Positions 33,149 to 42,638 of a DNA stretch of 64,000 nucleotides are shown here, piece after piece. This stretch comes from Mumia quercus. Lineage in GTDB: Bacteria > Actinomycetota > Actinomycetes > Propionibacteriales > Nocardioidaceae. Below the pieces are notes generated by a model. That model had not been told where the DNA came from, made no database searches, and saw only the letters and a program-made list of their open reading frames with translations. The DNA lies in contig NZ_JANZYO010000001.1 of assembly GCF_025506335.1 (NCBI RefSeq), forward strand, positions 466,074 through 530,073, given 5' to 3'. The stretch's first letter is position 1, and every line of letters starts with the position of its first letter. A program made the translations under genes and the position numbers.

Positions 33149-34092
33149 TGGACGCCTGGGACGTCACACGCCTCGCGCTGCTGCGCGAGCTCGCCGACCG
33201 GGGGAGCATCACCGCCGTGGCGGCCGCGACGTACCGCACCCCGTCTGCGGTCTCGCAGCAGATCAAGGCCCTCGAGCGTGAGCTGGGTGCCGTCCTCGTC
33301 GAACGCCGCGGTCGTGGTGTCCGGCTGACCGAGGCGGGCGCCCTCCTCGCCGCGGGCGCGGGGGAGATCGCCGAGGTGGTGGCCCGCACGCGTGCGCGCT
33401 TCGAGGAGTTCCGGGGCGCGGTCGAGGGCGAGGTGAGCGTGACCGCCTTCCCCAGCGGCGCCGAGATGCTCCTGGCGCCCCTCGCCGGGAGGGTCGCCGC
33501 CAGCGATCCGGGCATCCGGCTTCGGCTGAGTGACCTCGACCTGGCGGAGTACGAGCTCACCGACGCGACGGCGGACCACGACGTCGTCCTCGGGCACTCG
33601 GTCGTCGCCCTCCCCGACGGGCGCGAGTCAGGTCTGCGGGTGACGCCGCTGCTCCGCGAGCCGTTGGACGTGGCGGTGCCGGAGGGCCACCGCCTCGCCG
33701 GACGCGAGCGCGTACGCCCCGAGGACCTGGTCGCAGAGCGCTGGGTCGGCGTCCCCGCCGGGCACCCTTTCGACCTCCTGCTGCCGGCCCTGTCGGTCGA
33801 CGGGTCGGCCCCGCAGGTCGCTCAGCGCTTCCTCGACAACCACGTCGTCGCGGCCTTCGTCGCCGCCGGGCAGGGGATCGCGCTGCTGCCGCGGTTGTGG
33901 GCCAAGTCGGCGCAGGTGCGGGGCGTCCGGCTGCTCGGCCTCGACGGGGTGCGCGCGGGCCGGCACGTCTTCGCGTTGTCACGGCCCGACCGCGCCGAAC
34001 GCGCCGCCGTACGCCGCGTCCTCACCCTGCTCGAGGAGGTCGCCGCAGAGCGCGCGGCACCGGACGAGGCCGACCGCCCTTTGCACTCGTGA
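33148..34092 (+). CDS. LysR-family transcriptional regulator
   Basis: The 314-residue protein has an N-terminal winged helix ([20 protein letters not shown], then [20 protein letters not shown]) and a periplasmic-binding-like effector domain (about 92-300; [34 protein letters not shown]). It is divergent from the EamA exporter and likely regulates it in response to an exported metabolite. TAGCAT six bases before ATG 33148 and no Shine-Dalgarno suggest leaderless translation. Its 3' end overlaps the first CIRCE element of groEL. Confidence 0.9.
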   Translation: MDAWDVTRLALLRELADRGSITAVAAATYRTPSAVSQQIKALERELGAVLVERRGRGVRLTEAGALLAAGAGEIAEVVARTRARFEEFRGAVEGEVSVTAFPSGAEMLLAPLAGRVAASDPGIRLRLSDLDLAEYELTDATADHDVVLGHSVVALPDGRESGLRVTPLLREPLDVAVPEGHRLAGRERVRPEDLVAERWVGVPAGHPFDLLLPALSVDGSAPQVAQRFLDNHVVAAFVAAGQGIALLPRLWAKSAQVRGVRLLGLDGVRAGRHVFALSRPDRAERAAVRRVLTLLEEVAAERAAPDEADRPLHS

Positions 34093-34106
34093 GGAGCGAG
34101 TGCTAA
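34080..34106 (+). promoter_or_regulatory. CIRCE element 1 upstream of groEL
   Basis: TTTGCACTC-N9-GAGTGCTAA matches the HrcA operator consensus with one change. It overlaps the LysR stop codon (34090-34092) and embeds a promoter: TTGCAC (34081-34086), 17-nt spacer, TAAAAA (34104-34109). Confidence 0.88.
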
Positions 34107-34114
34107 AAAGGGCC

Positions 34115-34141
34115 TTAGCACTCGTCTCGTACGAGTGCCAA
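34115..34141 (+). promoter_or_regulatory. CIRCE element 2 upstream of groEL
   Basis: TTAGCACTC-N9-GAGTGCCAA is a near-perfect CIRCE site at the expected transcription start of groEL, so HrcA bound here would block initiation. Two tandem sites imply tight heat-shock repression. The hrcA gene is not in the window. Confidence 0.92.
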
Positions 34142-34165
34142 CGTACGAACGGCTCAGGCCGATGA

Positions 34166-35899
<1,734 letters not shown>

Positions 35900-35930
35900 T
35901 CTGAGCCCGAGCCTCTCGCTCACGCACCGC

Positions 35931-35976
35931 GTACGACGCCCCGTCGGTCTTCGGACCGGCGGGGCGTCGTCGTACG
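35931..35976 (+). terminator. Strong hairpin terminator after groEL
   Basis: GTACGACGCCCCG and the 3' arm GGGGCGTCGTCGTAC flank GTCGGTC-TTCG-GACCGG; the tip is a UUCG tetraloop. The stem of about 20 bp, with a small bulge, begins about 30 nt after groEL. It also ends at the stop of the convergent gene remnant. Confidence 0.8.
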
Positions 35977-36252
35977 TCAGGGTGGGGTGAGCACCATCGG
36001 TGTGCCGTCGCTGTCGTGGCCGAGCTGGGGGGTGCCGATGCGGTTGGGCGAAAGGAACAGTTCCGTTCGCGCCCCGCTCGCCACATCCACTGCAGTGACC
36101 GCGCCCGGCGTGCCGCCCTGGTCGCCGCCCGAGCGGCCGGCGACCAGCCGCGTGCGGCCGTCCGGGGAGAGGATCCAGTCATCGGGCGAGCGGTTGTCGA
36201 GCGTGCTGGACAGCCGGAACGTGCGACTCGAAGTCGACGCGCTCTTCAGGGG
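35977..36252 (-). pseudogene. C-terminal remnant of a beta-propeller-type protein gene
   Basis: An open frame of 92 codons without any start reads FRLSSTLDNRSPDDWILSPD, then GRTRLVAGRSGGDQGGTPGA, VTAVDVASGARTELFLSPNR and ends VLTPP. The spacing of DGRTRLVAG and VDVASGARTEL blades resembles the last part of a TolB/WD40-like propeller. Upstream the frame meets TGA at 36253-36255, and no second part is found nearby. It is best read as a decayed 3' fragment. Lower codon bias at some positions fits decay. This stretch fills most of the 35900-36412 gap. Confidence 0.55.
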
Positions 36253-36325
36253 TCATGATCGAGGAGACGTTAGCGGGCGGCCGATCGGTTCGTTTTCGGT
36301 TCGGAGATGTTGGCGAGAGCGTTGC

Positions 36326-36364
36326 GCGGTCGATCGGTGCCATCACGTGACACTGATCGACCGC
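36326..36364. repeat. 14-bp inverted repeat upstream of PaiB-like gene
   Basis: GCGGTCGATCGGTG and CACTGATCGACCGC pair at 13 of 14 positions around an 11-nt centre. It lies 49 nt before the PaiB-like start, upstream of its -10 box (36401-36406). It could be an operator or the terminator of the decayed gene's former neighbour. Confidence 0.5.
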
Positions 36365-36400
36365 ACAACGTCGCCTGGCCGCGTGGCCCGCGCCAGGTCG

Positions 36401-36406
36401 TACGGT
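36401..36406 (+). promoter_or_regulatory. -10 box TACGGT of the PaiB-like gene
   Basis: TACGGT-N6-GTG decides the start at 36413 against an upstream in-frame GTG in low-quality sequence. Confidence 0.4.
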
Positions 36407-36412
36407 GGCGTC

Positions 36413-37075
36413 GTGTACGTCCCGCGCTTCAACGCCCTCGAAGACCCGGCCGCGATCGACGCGATGATCGCGGCCGCAGGCGCCGGCGACCTCGTGACCG
36501 CCGACCGCGACGGCCTCCCGTACGCGACGCGGTTGCCGCTGGTGTGGCTCCGTGAGGAGCAGCGCGTGGTCGCGCACATGGCGATCGCCAACCCGCACTG
36601 GCGCACGATCGTCGACGGCTCTGCCGCGCTCGTGGTGGTGAGCGGCCCGCAGGCGTACGTCTCCCCGTCCTGGTACGCCGCGAAGGCCGAGCACGGGCGG
36701 GTGGTGCCGACCTGGAACTACAGCCGGGTCGAGCTGCGCGGGACGGTCCACGTGCACCGTGACGCGGCGTGGGTGCGCGACGCGGTCACCCGCCTCACCG
36801 CGCTGCACGAGCAGACGCGGGACGAGCCGTGGGCGGTGAGCGATGCGCCGGAGGCGTACGTCGAGGGGCAGCTGCGGGGCATCGTCGGGATCGAGGTCGT
36901 CGTCGACTTCGTCGAAGGCAAGGCCAAGCTCAGCCAGAATCGCTCCGACGCCGACCGCGCGGGCGTGATCGCCGGGATGCGGGCCGAGGGCGACCCGGAG
37001 TCGGCCGCCGTCGCCGACGCGATGGCGGCTCACTCCTCGTCGACGTCGTCCCAGGAGTCGGCGTCGACCAGGTAG
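36413..37075 (+). CDS. FMN-binding negative regulator (PaiB family)
   Basis: The 220-residue protein has the PaiB split-barrel pattern: YVPRFNALEDPAAIDAMIAA, LPLVWLREEQRVVAHMAIAN, VVVSGPQAYVSPSWYAAKAE and VVPTWNYSRVELRGTVHVH. It probably binds FMN or haem and works as a transcriptional or redox regulator; PaiB of Bacillus represses sporulation and protease genes. GTG 36413 lies six bases from TACGGT (36401-36406). The 3' end overlaps the convergent phosphoesterase gene by 46 nt, so antisense interaction is possible. Confidence 0.88.
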   Translation: MYVPRFNALEDPAAIDAMIAAAGAGDLVTADRDGLPYATRLPLVWLREEQRVVAHMAIANPHWRTIVDGSAALVVVSGPQAYVSPSWYAAKAEHGRVVPTWNYSRVELRGTVHVHRDAAWVRDAVTRLTALHEQTRDEPWAVSDAPEAYVEGQLRGIVGIEVVVDFVEGKAKLSQNRSDADRAGVIAGMRAEGDPESAAVADAMAAHSSSTSSQESASTR

Positions 37076-37908
37076 ACCTGCTCGCCCGCACGCGGGTCTC
37101 GGGCGTGCAGCGTGTGGAACGCCGGTGAGAAGGGACCGCCGAGGTCGACCACGGTCGCGGAGGCCCCGAGGACGCCGCGGATGTGCTCCGGCCGGCAGGT
37201 GCGGTCGTTGCGGGTGACGACGCCCGGCGTGACCCAGACGGGGACCCCGCCCAGCGTCCCGGACAGCTGGAGGTGGAAGTGTCCGCAGAGCACCGCGTGC
37301 ACGTCCGTGCCTGCCACCGCGTCCGCGAGGAGAGCGCTCTCGCGCAGCCCGTCGGTGCGCATGAACGGCGACCACCCGACGTGGAGCGGCGGGTGGTGGA
37401 AGGCGACCACGGTCCCCGCTGGCGCCGGCCGCGAGAGCTGACCGCGCAACCAGGAGAGCTGGCCGCCGTCCAGCTCGCCGTGGACCGACCCCGGGACCAG
37501 CGAGTCGAGGGAGATCACCCGGAGGCCGCCCACCTCGCTCACGGCGGCACGCTTGCCGCTCGACCCTCCCGCGAGTCGGCCGACGTCGCGGCCGTCCGGC
37601 CCGAGGTGTCCGGACCCCAGCGCCCGGGCGAACGCGTCGCGGTCGTCGTGGTTGCCGGTGGTGTACACGTGCGGGACGCCGCGCTCCTCGGCGAAACCGC
37701 CGACGAGCTCGCGTACGGCGACGCACCCCTCGTACGACCCGTCGTCCGCGATGTCGCCGGTGACCAGGACCAGGTCGAGGTCGGGGACGTGGCGCACGTC
37801 GTGGAGGATCCGCTCCAGCGCAGAGACAGCGTCGACGCCGTCCTCGTCCGGGCCGGTACGGCTGATGTGGGTGTCGGAGAGGTGCAGGATGCGGTGGGTG
37901 GTCGGCAC
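37030..37908 (-). CDS. Calcineurin-like metallophosphoesterase
   Basis: The 292-residue protein has all family motifs: LHLSDTHISRTG, LVTGDIADDGS, TTGNHDDRDAF, VAFHHPPLHVG and VLCGHFHLQLSG. It resembles cyclic-nucleotide phosphodiesterases of the CpdA/Rv0805 group with a dinuclear metal site; cAMP hydrolysis is a reasonable guess. GTG 37908 follows TAGGCT (37916-37921) by seven bases. Its end overlaps the PaiB-like gene tail. Confidence 0.9.
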   Translation of the reverse strand: MPTTHRILHLSDTHISRTGPDEDGVDAVSALERILHDVRHVPDLDLVLVTGDIADDGSYEGCVAVRELVGGFAEERGVPHVYTTGNHDDRDAFARALGSGHLGPDGRDVGRLAGGSSGKRAAVSEVGGLRVISLDSLVPGSVHGELDGGQLSWLRGQLSRPAPAGTVVAFHHPPLHVGWSPFMRTDGLRESALLADAVAGTDVHAVLCGHFHLQLSGTLGGVPVWVTPGVVTRNDRTCRPEHIRGVLGASATVVDLGGPFSPAFHTLHARDPRAGEQVYLVDADSWDDVDEE

Positions 37909-37950
37909 CTCACGCAGCCTAGGGCTCCGCGGTGTCGAGATCGACCGAGT

Positions 37951-38775
37951 TCAGCGCAGGTACGCCTCGACCGCCGTCGTGAGCGCACGGGCGTAGCGGC
38001 GCTGGCCGGCGGCCGAGCGCATGGTCCGTGCGTCGCGCGGGTTGCGCATGTTGCCGAGCTCGACCATCGCGGTCGGGATGCGGCTCAGGTTGAGCGTGCC
38101 CAGATCGGTGCGGCGGACGAAGCCGCGCCCGCCGGCGGTGTACGTCGAGCGACGGAAGCCACGCTCGTCGAGCGCGGCCCGCACCTCGCGTCCGAGCCGG
38201 GCCGACCGGACGACCGCGCCCCGGCGTCCCGTGACGATCACGTGGAACCCCCGGCCCGACCGGGCGGCGCCGTCGCCGTGGATGCTCAGCTTGAGGTCGG
38301 CGGCCCGCTCGCGTCCGCGGTACCCCTTGTTGCCGAGCTTGCCGCGGATGTCGACGCACGGCCCCCAGAGCCGTCGGCTGTTGCGGTCCCGCGTCATGAC
38401 CACCGTCGCGCCCTTCGCGCGCAGCTGCTTGCGGAGGGCGACCGCCACGCGCCAGGTGAACGTCGCCTCGGCGTACCCGCTCGCCGTGGCCGTGCCGGTC
38501 GTGTTGCACGCCTTGCGCAGGCCACCGGCGTCGACGAGGCGGTTGATCTTGCGCGGGAACCGGCTGTTGCCGAGCTGGTGGCCGGGATCGATGACGATCG
38601 TGCGGCCCTTCAGCGACTGGTCGGTCGCGGCGGTCGAGAGCGCAGCCACGACGGCGGCGGGCGTCGTGCGCGCGTGCGTCGCCGGTGTCGGCGAGGGCGC
38701 CTGCGGAGCCTGCGCGGGAGCCGCGACGAGGGCAGCACCGACGAGGGCGACCACGACCGCGGGGGTGACATGCAT
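37951..38775 (-). CDS. Secreted N-acetylmuramoyl-L-alanine amidase (Amidase_3)
   Basis: The 274-residue wall hydrolase begins with a Sec signal (about 1-20, TPAVVVALVGAALVAAPAQA) and a short Pro/Thr linker. The zinc amidase domain follows: IVIDPGHQLGN (first His), ATFTWRVAVAL, LKLSIHGDGAA (second His) and TAMVELGNMRNPRDA (catalytic Glu). It cleaves between the glycan and the peptide stem of peptidoglycan. ATG 38775 lies six bases from TAGCCT (38782-38787). Confidence 0.92.
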   Translation of the reverse strand: MHVTPAVVVALVGAALVAAPAQAPQAPSPTPATHARTTPAAVVAALSTAATDQSLKGRTIVIDPGHQLGNSRFPRKINRLVDAGGLRKACNTTGTATASGYAEATFTWRVAVALRKQLRAKGATVVMTRDRNSRRLWGPCVDIRGKLGNKGYRGRERAADLKLSIHGDGAARSGRGFHVIVTGRRGAVVRSARLGREVRAALDERGFRRSTYTAGGRGFVRRTDLGTLNLSRIPTAMVELGNMRNPRDARTMRSAAGQRRYARALTTAVEAYLR

Positions 38776-38854
38776 CTGGTGAGGCTATCCCGAAAGCCGC
38801 TCACCGTCGTGTACGTCGCCCGGTGCCGACACCGGATCTGGCACGCTGAGGGCT

Positions 38855-39880
38855 ATGGCGGTCGCGGAGGTAAGCCGCAGCCGGGTGCGGAGCGCGGTGC
38901 GCACGCTCGCCCCGTGGGTCATCACCGCGCTCGTCCTCGCGGCCGTCGTGGCTCTCGCGCAGGGGCTGGACTGGGACGCCGTGTGGAGCGCGCTCGGCGC
39001 CCTGCACGTGTGGCAGCTGGCCGTCCTCGTCCTGGTGCTCCTGCTGCGGCAGGTGTTCAACTGCCTGCCGCTCGCCTGGTTCATCGAGGGATGCTCGGTG
39101 CTGCGCGCGTTCCAGAACGACCAGGCCTCGACGGTCATGTACGCGGTGGCGCCGCCGCCGGCCGACTACGTGACGCGGATGGCGATGTTCGGCTCGTGGG
39201 GCCTGTCCATCCCGGCCGCGACCGCCGGTGCGGTGATGAACACCTTGAGCTTCTACGTCATCAGGTTCGGCGCGCCGATGCTCGGTGTCCTGGTCATGGC
39301 CGCGACGGGCATGTTCGACACGGCCGAGGTCGTGCCGGCGGTCCTCAGCGCCCTGATCAGCGTCGCCCTCCTGCTCGCGATCTGGCTCGGCTTCCGCGAG
39401 GAGCGGCTCGCCGCCGCCCTCGGCACGCGCGCCGCACGGCTGGTCGGCCGGTTCAAACACGGCGTCGACGTCGACGCGTGGCGGGAGGCCGTGGTCGCGT
39501 TCCGGCTCGCGGCCGCCCAGCGGATCCGGTGGGCGCTCCCGCGCTCTCTGCTCGTCCTCGTCGCCATGGTGGTCACCGACGCGGCGCTGATCGTGCTGTC
39601 GATCCGCTTCGTCGGCGTCTCGGCGGACGAGCTGTCGGCAGTCCCGGTGCTGACCGCGTTCCTCGTGGCGTACCCGTTGACGTCGTTGTTCTTCTCTGGC
39701 CTCGGCGTGCTGGACGCCGTCGTCATCGCCACCCTGCTCTACCACGTGAACGTCGACCACAGCCTGGAGCCGGAGCTCGTGGCCGCCTTCCTCATCTGGC
39801 GCGTGGTCAGCCTCGGCGTACCGCTGCTCATGGGCGCGGTGTCGCTGGTCGCCTGGAAGATCGAGCTCGTGCGGCGCTGA
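38855..39880 (+). CDS. LPG synthase-type flippase membrane protein (UPF0104)
   Basis: The 341-residue protein has about eight helices and fits the lysylphosphatidylglycerol-synthase transmembrane family: LRQVFNCLPLAWFIEGCSVL, PPPADYVTRMAMFGSWG, and the late YPLTSLFFSGLGVLDAVVIA. The aminoacyl-transferase half of MprF is absent, so it may be a lipid flippase or only a structural homologue. CACGCT lies seven bases before ATG 38855, a weak -10 match. Downstream are two small membrane-protein genes. Confidence 0.87.
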   Translation: MAVAEVSRSRVRSAVRTLAPWVITALVLAAVVALAQGLDWDAVWSALGALHVWQLAVLVLVLLLRQVFNCLPLAWFIEGCSVLRAFQNDQASTVMYAVAPPPADYVTRMAMFGSWGLSIPAATAGAVMNTLSFYVIRFGAPMLGVLVMAATGMFDTAEVVPAVLSALISVALLLAIWLGFREERLAAALGTRAARLVGRFKHGVDVDAWREAVVAFRLAAAQRIRWALPRSLLVLVAMVVTDAALIVLSIRFVGVSADELSAVPVLTAFLVAYPLTSLFFSGLGVLDAVVIATLLYHVNVDHSLEPELVAAFLIWRVVSLGVPLLMGAVSLVAWKIELVRR

Positions 39881-39906
39881 GCCTGCCGCCGCAGCCGCCC
39901 GCCCCG

Positions 39907-39912
39907 TAGGCT
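39907..39912 (+). promoter_or_regulatory. -10 box TAGGCT of the 45-residue gene
   Basis: TAGGCT-N6-ATG (39919) indicates that the small gene is transcribed and leaderless. Confidence 0.45.
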
Positions 39913-39918
39913 GAACCC

Positions 39919-40056
39919 ATGCTCTGGCTTCTGATCATCATCGGTGTCGTCGTCCTCGCGTACGTCTACCGCGTCCAGCTCCTCTCGAAGGTGCTCGGCC
40001 AGGACGAGGCACGCGTGCGCAGGATGCTCGACCGCCGCAAGGGCGACCGCTACTGA
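39919..40056 (+). CDS. Small single-pass membrane protein (45 residues)
   Basis: This very short gene encodes an N-terminal membrane helix (LWLLIIIGVVVLAYVYRVQL) and a basic, charged cytoplasmic tail ending RRMLDRRKGDRY. Nearly all codons end in G or C as in real genes here, and a TAGGCT -10 box sits six bases before the ATG. The function is unknown; the layout resembles small actinobacterial membrane proteins. The next gene starts three bases after its stop, so they are likely co-transcribed. Confidence 0.7.
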   Translation: MLWLLIIIGVVVLAYVYRVQLLSKVLGQDEARVRRMLDRRKGDRY

Positions 40057-40059
40057 CCC

Positions 40060-40692
40060 GTGGGGGCCGCAGGCCTCGCCGCGGGGATCGTCCTGGTCCT
40101 CGCGGTCCTCGCGCTGGGTGTGGTCGCGGTGGCAGGCGCCGTGCTGCTGCTCACCGGCGTCGTCGCCCACCAGCGCCGCGGCTCCGCACCGCTGCTGTGG
40201 GCAGGAGCGGGAGCACTCGGGCTCGTCTCGGCCGTCGTGACGTGGACGTTCGTCTGGGCACAGCTGGCTGCCGACCCTGACACGCTGCGCGTCGACCTCC
40301 GGGAGCCGGTGACGGTCGCCTCGCTCGACAAGGACGACATGCCCGGCTACCCGGGGGCGTACGAGTACGAGTCCGACCGCGTAGAGCTGGTGCTCCCGGA
40401 CGGGTCGCTGTTCCGCTCGCAGGTCTACACCGCGACGCTGTGGGCCGACGACGAGGTCGTGCGCTCGATCAGCCTCAGCCAGCGCGCGATGCCCACCGAC
40501 GAGGCCGTGGAGGCCGTCCGCGCCTGGGCCGACGAGCTCGACGCGCGTCCGATCGGTCTCGAGACGGCGGCGGGCACGGTGTGGACGGACTCCGTCCTCG
40601 CGGGCGGTCTCGACGCCGAGCTGTCGCTGCAGCCGATCGGCTCGGGCGCGGAGTCTCGCGCCTTCCTCACGATCGAGGTCGTCACCCCGTAG
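40060..40692 (+). CDS. Hypothetical two-helix membrane protein
   Basis: The 210-residue product has two N-terminal helices (about 5-33 and 45-67) and a globular outer domain (about 72-210) with no motif I recognise; DKDDMPGYPGAYEYESDRVE and WADELDARPIGLETAAG are landmarks. GTG 40060 follows the small membrane gene by three bases. It converges with the M20 peptidase gene, leaving only six bases between stops. Confidence 0.7.
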   Translation: MGAAGLAAGIVLVLAVLALGVVAVAGAVLLLTGVVAHQRRGSAPLLWAGAGALGLVSAVVTWTFVWAQLAADPDTLRVDLREPVTVASLDKDDMPGYPGAYEYESDRVELVLPDGSLFRSQVYTATLWADDEVVRSISLSQRAMPTDEAVEAVRAWADELDARPIGLETAAGTVWTDSVLAGGLDAELSLQPIGSGAESRAFLTIEVVTP

Positions 40693-40698
40693 CCGCCC

Positions 40699-41964
40699 TC
40701 AAGCGCACAGCTGCAGCGCGGTGAGCACGTACGCGCGGGCGCAGCGCATCACGTCGGCCACCTCCACGTGCTCGTCGACCGCGTGGGCGTGCCCGATGTC
40801 GCCGGGCCCGTACTGGAGGGTCGGCACCCCCGCTGCGGCGTAGAGCCGAAGGTCGGACCCGTACGGGGCCCCGGTCGGCGTGGGTCGTGGCGCTCCGGCG
40901 TGGACCGCCGCCTCGGTCACGACGTCGAGCAGCCCGTGCTCGTCCGGGAGCCGGCCGGGTGCGAACACTCCGCCCGGGAACGTCACCTCCACCGGGTGGT
41001 CGCGCAGCCAGAGGTCGGTGCGGCACGCCTCGTGGACGGCCTCGATGAGTGCCGCGCGGGCGTCGGCGACGGACTCGCCGGGGCGTACGCCGAACCGTCC
41101 CTCGGCGATGCAGAGGTCGGGGACGGTGCTGGCCCAGTCGCCTGCGCGCACGGTGCCGATCGAGAGCGGGTACGGGATCACGAGATGGGCGAACCGCTCG
41201 CCCGGGTCGAGGTTGCGGGAGCGCTCCAGCTCCCGCAGGCCGTGGCGTACGGTGTCGAGCGCGTCGAGGGCGCTGATGCCGCTCGAGCGCATCGAGCCGT
41301 GGGCGGCACGCCCCCGTACGACGAGCCGGAAGGTCAGCGACCCGGCGTTGTCGGTGACGACCTCGCGAGCGGTCGGCTCCCCGATGACGCAGGCGTCCGC
41401 CGTGTGGCCGCGTCGCAGCGTCGCGTACGTGCCGAGGCCGCCGTCCTCCTCGCCGATCACGGCGTGCACGGCGAGCGGTCGCGTCAGGGCGACGCCGCTG
41501 GCCCGCAGCGCGTGGACGGCGCCGACGATCGCGGCGACGCCGCCCAGCATGTCGCAGACGCCGCGCCCGTACCAGCGCCCGTCGTGCTCGCGCACCGTGA
41601 ACGGGTCGTTGTCGGCCCACAGGAACGGGTCGCCGGCGGGGACGACGTCGAGGTGCCCGTTCAACGCCAGGGCGGGGACGTCGTCGGTGCCCGCGCCGAA
41701 GACGCCGACCGTGCCCCAGGCCTCGGACCTCTCGACCTCCATCCCCGGGAAGTCCGGCTCCTGCCGCAGCGTGGGAAGGTCGATCTCCCAGTGGTCGACG
41801 TCCGCGCCGAGCTCGGTGAGCCGGTCGGCGGCCCAGTGGCTCGCGGCGACCTCGCCGAGCGTCCCGTCGACCGGGGCCAGGGCGACGAGCGCGGCCAGGT
41901 CGGCGGCGATCTGGCCCTCGTCGAGATGGGCGAGGACGGTGGCGGGGTCGGGCGTCTCTGTCAC
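40699..41964 (-). CDS. M20-family peptidase/deacylase (ArgE/DapE group)
   Basis: The 421-residue metalloenzyme has the M20 ligands LNGHLDVVPAGDP, YGRGVCDMLGGVAAIVGAV, IGEEDGGLGTY, and the final His in GHAHAVDEHVE. The dimerisation domain includes VRGRAAHGSMRSSGISAL. It fits acetylornithine deacetylase/succinyl-diaminopimelate desuccinylase-like proteins, but the exact substrate is not clear. Start GTG 41964 gives VTETPDPATVL. It is divergent from the molybdenum-hydroxylase cluster. Confidence 0.88.
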   Translation of the reverse strand: MTETPDPATVLAHLDEGQIAADLAALVALAPVDGTLGEVAASHWAADRLTELGADVDHWEIDLPTLRQEPDFPGMEVERSEAWGTVGVFGAGTDDVPALALNGHLDVVPAGDPFLWADNDPFTVREHDGRWYGRGVCDMLGGVAAIVGAVHALRASGVALTRPLAVHAVIGEEDGGLGTYATLRRGHTADACVIGEPTAREVVTDNAGSLTFRLVVRGRAAHGSMRSSGISALDALDTVRHGLRELERSRNLDPGERFAHLVIPYPLSIGTVRAGDWASTVPDLCIAEGRFGVRPGESVADARAALIEAVHEACRTDLWLRDHPVEVTFPGGVFAPGRLPDEHGLLDVVTEAAVHAGAPRPTPTGAPYGSDLRLYAAAGVPTLQYGPGDIGHAHAVDEHVEVADVMRCARAYVLTALQLCA

Positions 41965-42020
41965 GTCCCCAGTGTGCGTCAGCGCTGCGCGATCCGGAGC
42001 CGATGGCAGGATCAGGCGGC

Positions 42021-42629
42021 ATGACGACACGTGCGCGGGTGACGGGGATGGTCCTCGCCGCCGGTGAGGGCAGGCGGATGGGCATGCCCAAGGCCCTCGT
42101 CGAGGGTCCCGACGGGACGACCTGGTTGACGCGCACCGCACGCGGCCTCGCTGCGGGCGGGTGCGAGGGCCTGGTGGTCGTCCTGGGCGCCGCGCACGAG
42201 CGGGCCCGTGCCTCGTACGCGGGACCGCCGGCGTCGTTCGTCGTCGCCGAGGAGTGGGCGAGCGGGATGGGCGCGTCCCTGCGGGCGGGGCTGCAGGCGC
42301 TGGCCGCGGACGCCCCGGACGTGGACGCGGCGCTGATCATGCTGGTCGACCTCCCGGACGTGGGTCCCGAGGTCGTCCGGCGCCTCGTCGCGTACACCGC
42401 CGGTGTGGACGACCCCGGCGCCGTCCTTGCACGTGCGACGTTCGACGGCCGTCCGGGACACCCGGTCCTGATCGGCCGCGACCGCTGGGCCGCGATGGCG
42501 GCGACGCTGTCGGGGGACGAAGGTGGCCGCCGCTACCTCAGGGAGCACGAGGCGGTCGCGGTCGAGTGCGGCGACCTGGCGGCAGGACAGGACCACGACA
42601 CGCCCCGCGGCACGCCCGGTCCGGCATAG
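42021..42629 (+). CDS. MobA/MocA-like nucleotidyltransferase
   Basis: The 202-residue protein has the NTP-binding loop MVLAAGEGRRMGMPKAL and metal site LIMLVDLPDVGPEVV, then RPGHPVLIGRDRW, typical of MocA/CoxC-type molybdopterin cytidylyltransferases. It would add CMP to the molybdenum cofactor used by CO-dehydrogenase-like enzymes. Position at the head of the cox-type cluster supports this. ATG 42021 is preferred; AGGCGG precedes it. Ten bases separate it from the MoxR gene. Confidence 0.88.
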   Translation: MTTRARVTGMVLAAGEGRRMGMPKALVEGPDGTTWLTRTARGLAAGGCEGLVVVLGAAHERARASYAGPPASFVVAEEWASGMGASLRAGLQALAADAPDVDAALIMLVDLPDVGPEVVRRLVAYTAGVDDPGAVLARATFDGRPGHPVLIGRDRWAAMAATLSGDEGGRRYLREHEAVAVECGDLAAGQDHDTPRGTPGPA

Positions 42630-42632
42630 GCT
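42627..42632 (+). promoter_or_regulatory. -10 box TAGGCT of the MoxR/CoxD gene
   Basis: TAGGCT overlaps the stop codon of the nucleotidyltransferase gene and lies six bases before GTG 42639: an internal leaderless promoter in the cluster. Confidence 0.45.
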
Positions 42633-42638
42633 GAGCGC

